The translations under genes and the position numbers were made by a program. 42,339 bases of DNA from Alphaproteobacteria bacterium. Its GTDB lineage: Bacteria; Pseudomonadota; Alphaproteobacteria; UBA2136; UBA6156. Location: the NCBI GenBank assembly GCA_027483385.1, contig JAIXUT010000178.1:1-42339 (forward strand), given 5' to 3'. Positions 40,395 through 42,339 of the stretch are shown one piece after another; position 1 is the first letter of the stretch; the number at the start of each line of letters is the position of its first letter. The notes under the pieces are model-generated. The model worked only from the letters and a program-made list of their open reading frames with translations. It was not told where the DNA came from and did not search any database.

Positions 40395-42339
40395 ATGGCC
40401 GCCGCTGCAGCCCCGTTAAGTTTAAAACAGCTGGCCGGCCAGCTGCACCAGCTGCGGCTGAAAGTTGAGCAGCGCACCACGAGCCGCCGCCAAACCCGTT
40501 CGGCACCTCCTGCCAACAAAAAAACCGATGACTTGATAAGTATCCCGCTGAGTGCGCCGGTGCAGCAACTGTTGGCCATCAGCTTGAAAGCGATGCAGGC
40601 CGACCAGCAACGCTTGTTTGGTACGCCCGCCCCGACGAACCCAGCCGCGGGAGCGCCCGGAGTGAGTGGGGCATCTCCTGCCCCTGCTGCACCTGTTGCC
40701 GAAGCAGTGCCAAACGCTGAAAGCTTTGGCCCTGCCCTACGTAGCCTGGCGCAACAGCTGTTGCAGGTGCAGGATTTTCTGCCTCGCACGCGTGTGTCGG
40801 TCAGCCCTCACCCCAATGCCCAACCGGCGATTCTCGCCTTCATGCAAGAAGAACTGGCGTGGCTGAGCGATACCACGCAATCCCGACCAGCAACCCCCGC
40901 CGCCCTGTTGGTAAAATTACGTCAGGCGGCATTGGCCTACGAAGAAGGCCGCACCACCGACGCGATTACCCTGCTTAAAAATATTTTAAATGGCGACCCG
41001 CACAACCACACCATTCAGGCATGCTTAAGCCAAATACTCTATGCCCTGGCGGCCAATGGCACCCTCACCGCGCTGCCCGAAGCCCGCGAATATGCCCAGC
41101 GTAGCATTGTCGCCACCGAAAAGCAGCGCCCTGCCCGCTTGGAAGTTTATCAGTATCTGGCGGTTGTGACCGAACGGGCCTTCGGCGAAGAACGGGCGCT
41201 GGAATGGCTGCGCAGCAGCGGGATGCTGCACGCCAACCTGCTGCAAACCCAGCATGGGTTATTGGCCGCGCGGGGGGCCTATTTACGCGCCTGGGCCGTG
41301 CTGGGCAGCATTAACCCAGCGCTGTGGGGCGAGCCCGAACTGGCCGCAATTCACGATTTGGTGCTGCAAGTGGTGGGCGGCGCCGCGCTGTACGTACATT
41401 GGTTGCGCCAGCCACTGCTGCAAAAAATGATGGCCAGCAAAGTGCCAGACCCGCTGGCATTGGCCACTGAAAACCACATTACCGAAAGTTGGCAGGCCTA
41501 CACCGAACTGAGCCAGCACTGGCAGCATTTCCCCATCAGCAACCTGGCCAATCCGTGGCTGCTGAAAATAAGATATTTGCAAACCCTGGCTCAACTGCTG
41601 CCAAGCCCAGCCTACGATTTAATTCTGTGCCACGTGGCGTTGGATGCCCAAACCTGGCGCGATGGCGTTTACCCCGAACGCGAAGCGCAGGAACTGCTTG
41701 AAGACCGCAGCGTGGCCTACTGGCGCCTGTGGGCCCAGACCCTTTCGGTGAAAAACGACCAACGGAAATCGGCACTCTTCCCGGTAGCCGAAACACTGGA
41801 AGATACCGAAGATTTGGCCGCCGCCGATAACTTGCTTGGCCAGTTAAGAGGCCTCGAACTGCAGTACATCAAGCCCGAAGCATGGGAAGATTTAAAACCC
41901 TGGCTGACCCGCTGGCAGACCGAGCACCTGTTGGCTGCCGCCACCGGCAGCAACCAGCCGCGCAGCCGCTTTGCGCCCAACAGCCTGCCCTTCAGCAATT
42001 TTTACCGCCGTTGGCAGGAGCCCCAAATTATGGGCCATCAACCGACTGAAATTATTGCTACCTTGGCCAAACGCGGTGCCTTTGCCAATTGGCCAGAAGC
42101 GTTGGCCGCCATGGATGGGGCCGTGCGCCTGCTGGAAGACCCGGTGCACGGGTTGGTGGCCAACCAAAAACGCGCCTTTGAACTTGCGAAAAAAAATAAT
42201 CCGCAAAAATTTGCCAGCAAAAACTATACTTTTGGTAAGCCAAGCCAGGCCAGCTTGGTGTACAGCATGGTGCCGCTGGGGGTGATGGGTGCCATTTTTG
42301 CCGCGTTCATGTTCAGCGACAATATCAGCCAAGCGGTAG
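40395..42339 (+). CDS. Large TPR-like protein (3' partial)
   Basis: An open frame from the ATG at 40395 runs past the right edge with no stop in 648 codons. The N-terminal ~40 residues are basic, followed by an Ala/Pro-rich linker. Residues ~180-270 look like tetratricopeptide helices (KLRQAALAYEEGRTTDAITL; LKNILNGDPHNHTIQACLSQ). Later parts are helical and Trp-rich, and a hydrophobic helix (SLVYSMVPLGVMGAIFAAFM) lies near the end of the window, so the protein may be tail-anchored. Family unknown. It is tightly linked to the DsbA-like gene. Confidence 0.8.
   Translation, partial: MAAAAAPLSLKQLAGQLHQLRLKVEQRTTSRRQTRSAPPANKKTDDLISIPLSAPVQQLLAISLKAMQADQQRLFGTPAPTNPAAGAPGVSGASPAPAAPVAEAVPNAESFGPALRSLAQQLLQVQDFLPRTRVSVSPHPNAQPAILAFMQEELAWLSDTTQSRPATPAALLVKLRQAALAYEEGRTTDAITLLKNILNGDPHNHTIQACLSQILYALAANGTLTALPEAREYAQRSIVATEKQRPARLEVYQYLAVVTERAFGEERALEWLRSSGMLHANLLQTQHGLLAARGAYLRAWAVLGSINPALWGEPELAAIHDLVLQVVGGAALYVHWLRQPLLQKMMASKVPDPLALATENHITESWQAYTELSQHWQHFPISNLANPWLLKIRYLQTLAQLLPSPAYDLILCHVALDAQTWRDGVYPEREAQELLEDRSVAYWRLWAQTLSVKNDQRKSALFPVAETLEDTEDLAAADNLLGQLRGLELQYIKPEAWEDLKPWLTRWQTEHLLAAATGSNQPRSRFAPNSLPFSNFYRRWQEPQIMGHQPTEIIATLAKRGAFANWPEALAAMDGAVRLLEDPVHGLVANQKRAFELAKKNNPQKFASKNYTFGKPSQASLVYSMVPLGVMGAIFAAFMFSDNISQAV

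Noticed and set aside
1-42339. CRISPR arrays, rRNA and tRNA genes
   Set aside because: No regularly spaced direct repeats, no rRNA blocks and no tRNA cloverleaf with a T-arm were found by reading; short tRNA-like strings lay inside coding genes.

Overview
The window reads as a flagellated, Gram-negative alphaproteobacterium of moderate GC, from a lineage I cannot name. The evidence is gene content and order: yajC-secD-secF, yebC beside a YmdB-like phosphoesterase, the flgF-flgG-flgA-flgH block, mlaE-mlaF-mlaD, dnaX-ybaB-recR-bamB, an alphaproteobacterial-type dCTP deaminase and a seven-iron FdxA ferredoxin. No rRNA, tRNA or CRISPR array was seen. Both window edges cut genes: an ABC exporter on the left and a large TPR-like protein on the right.

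Layout. 1-2.9 kb: the end of an ABC exporter, then a minus-strand group (coiled-coil protein, TSUP permease, Fe/Mn SOD-like protein, small membrane protein). 2.9-7.9 kb: protein-export operon yajC-secD-terC-secF-dcd-like, with a TerC protein set between secD and secF. 7.9-14.4 kb: minus-strand CobW-family GTPase, LysM/M23 lipoprotein, YqaA protein, yebC, two tandem Nudix proteins and a YmdB-like phosphoesterase. 14.5-18.2 kb: plus-strand mlaEFD phospholipid transporter and a CvpA-like protein. 18.4-19.5 kb: a foreign-looking gene behind an attenuator-like leader. 19.7-23 kb: flagellar rod and L-ring genes. 23.3-26.2 kb: two GGDEF-type signalling proteins whose GGDEF motifs are both degenerate; the second keeps an intact EAL domain. 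26.2-26.6 kb: a GIY-YIG nuclease gene packed between near-perfect inverted repeats. 26.8-29.1 kb: pnp. 29.2-29.6 kb: an orphan structured leader, 53-codon ORF and terminator. 29.6-33 kb: sua5-type gene, glycosyltransferase, O-antigen ligase-like protein. 33-39.2 kb: alpha2-type glycyl-tRNA synthetase, then dnaX-ybaB-recR-bamB and fdxA. 39.4-42.3 kb: an exported DsbA-like protein followed by the partial TPR-like protein.

Short inverted-repeat elements sit in at least six intergenic regions. Their arms begin TGTCATCCTGAGCG and end GGACCCAGG. One copy carries the GIY-YIG gene and supplies its ribosome-binding site; others are MITE-like and lie against sodB and inside the start of flgA. The most unusual items are (1) this repeat/GIY-YIG element, (2) the leader at 29.28-29.34 kb, where one strand can pair either locally or with the ribosome-binding site of a 53-aa ORF, and (3) the leader at 18.76-18.83 kb, a tiny ORF whose stop codon overlaps an intrinsic terminator ahead of a foreign-looking gene. 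Leaders 2 and 3 share almost the same GCGGG/CCCGC hairpin with a CTTT loop.
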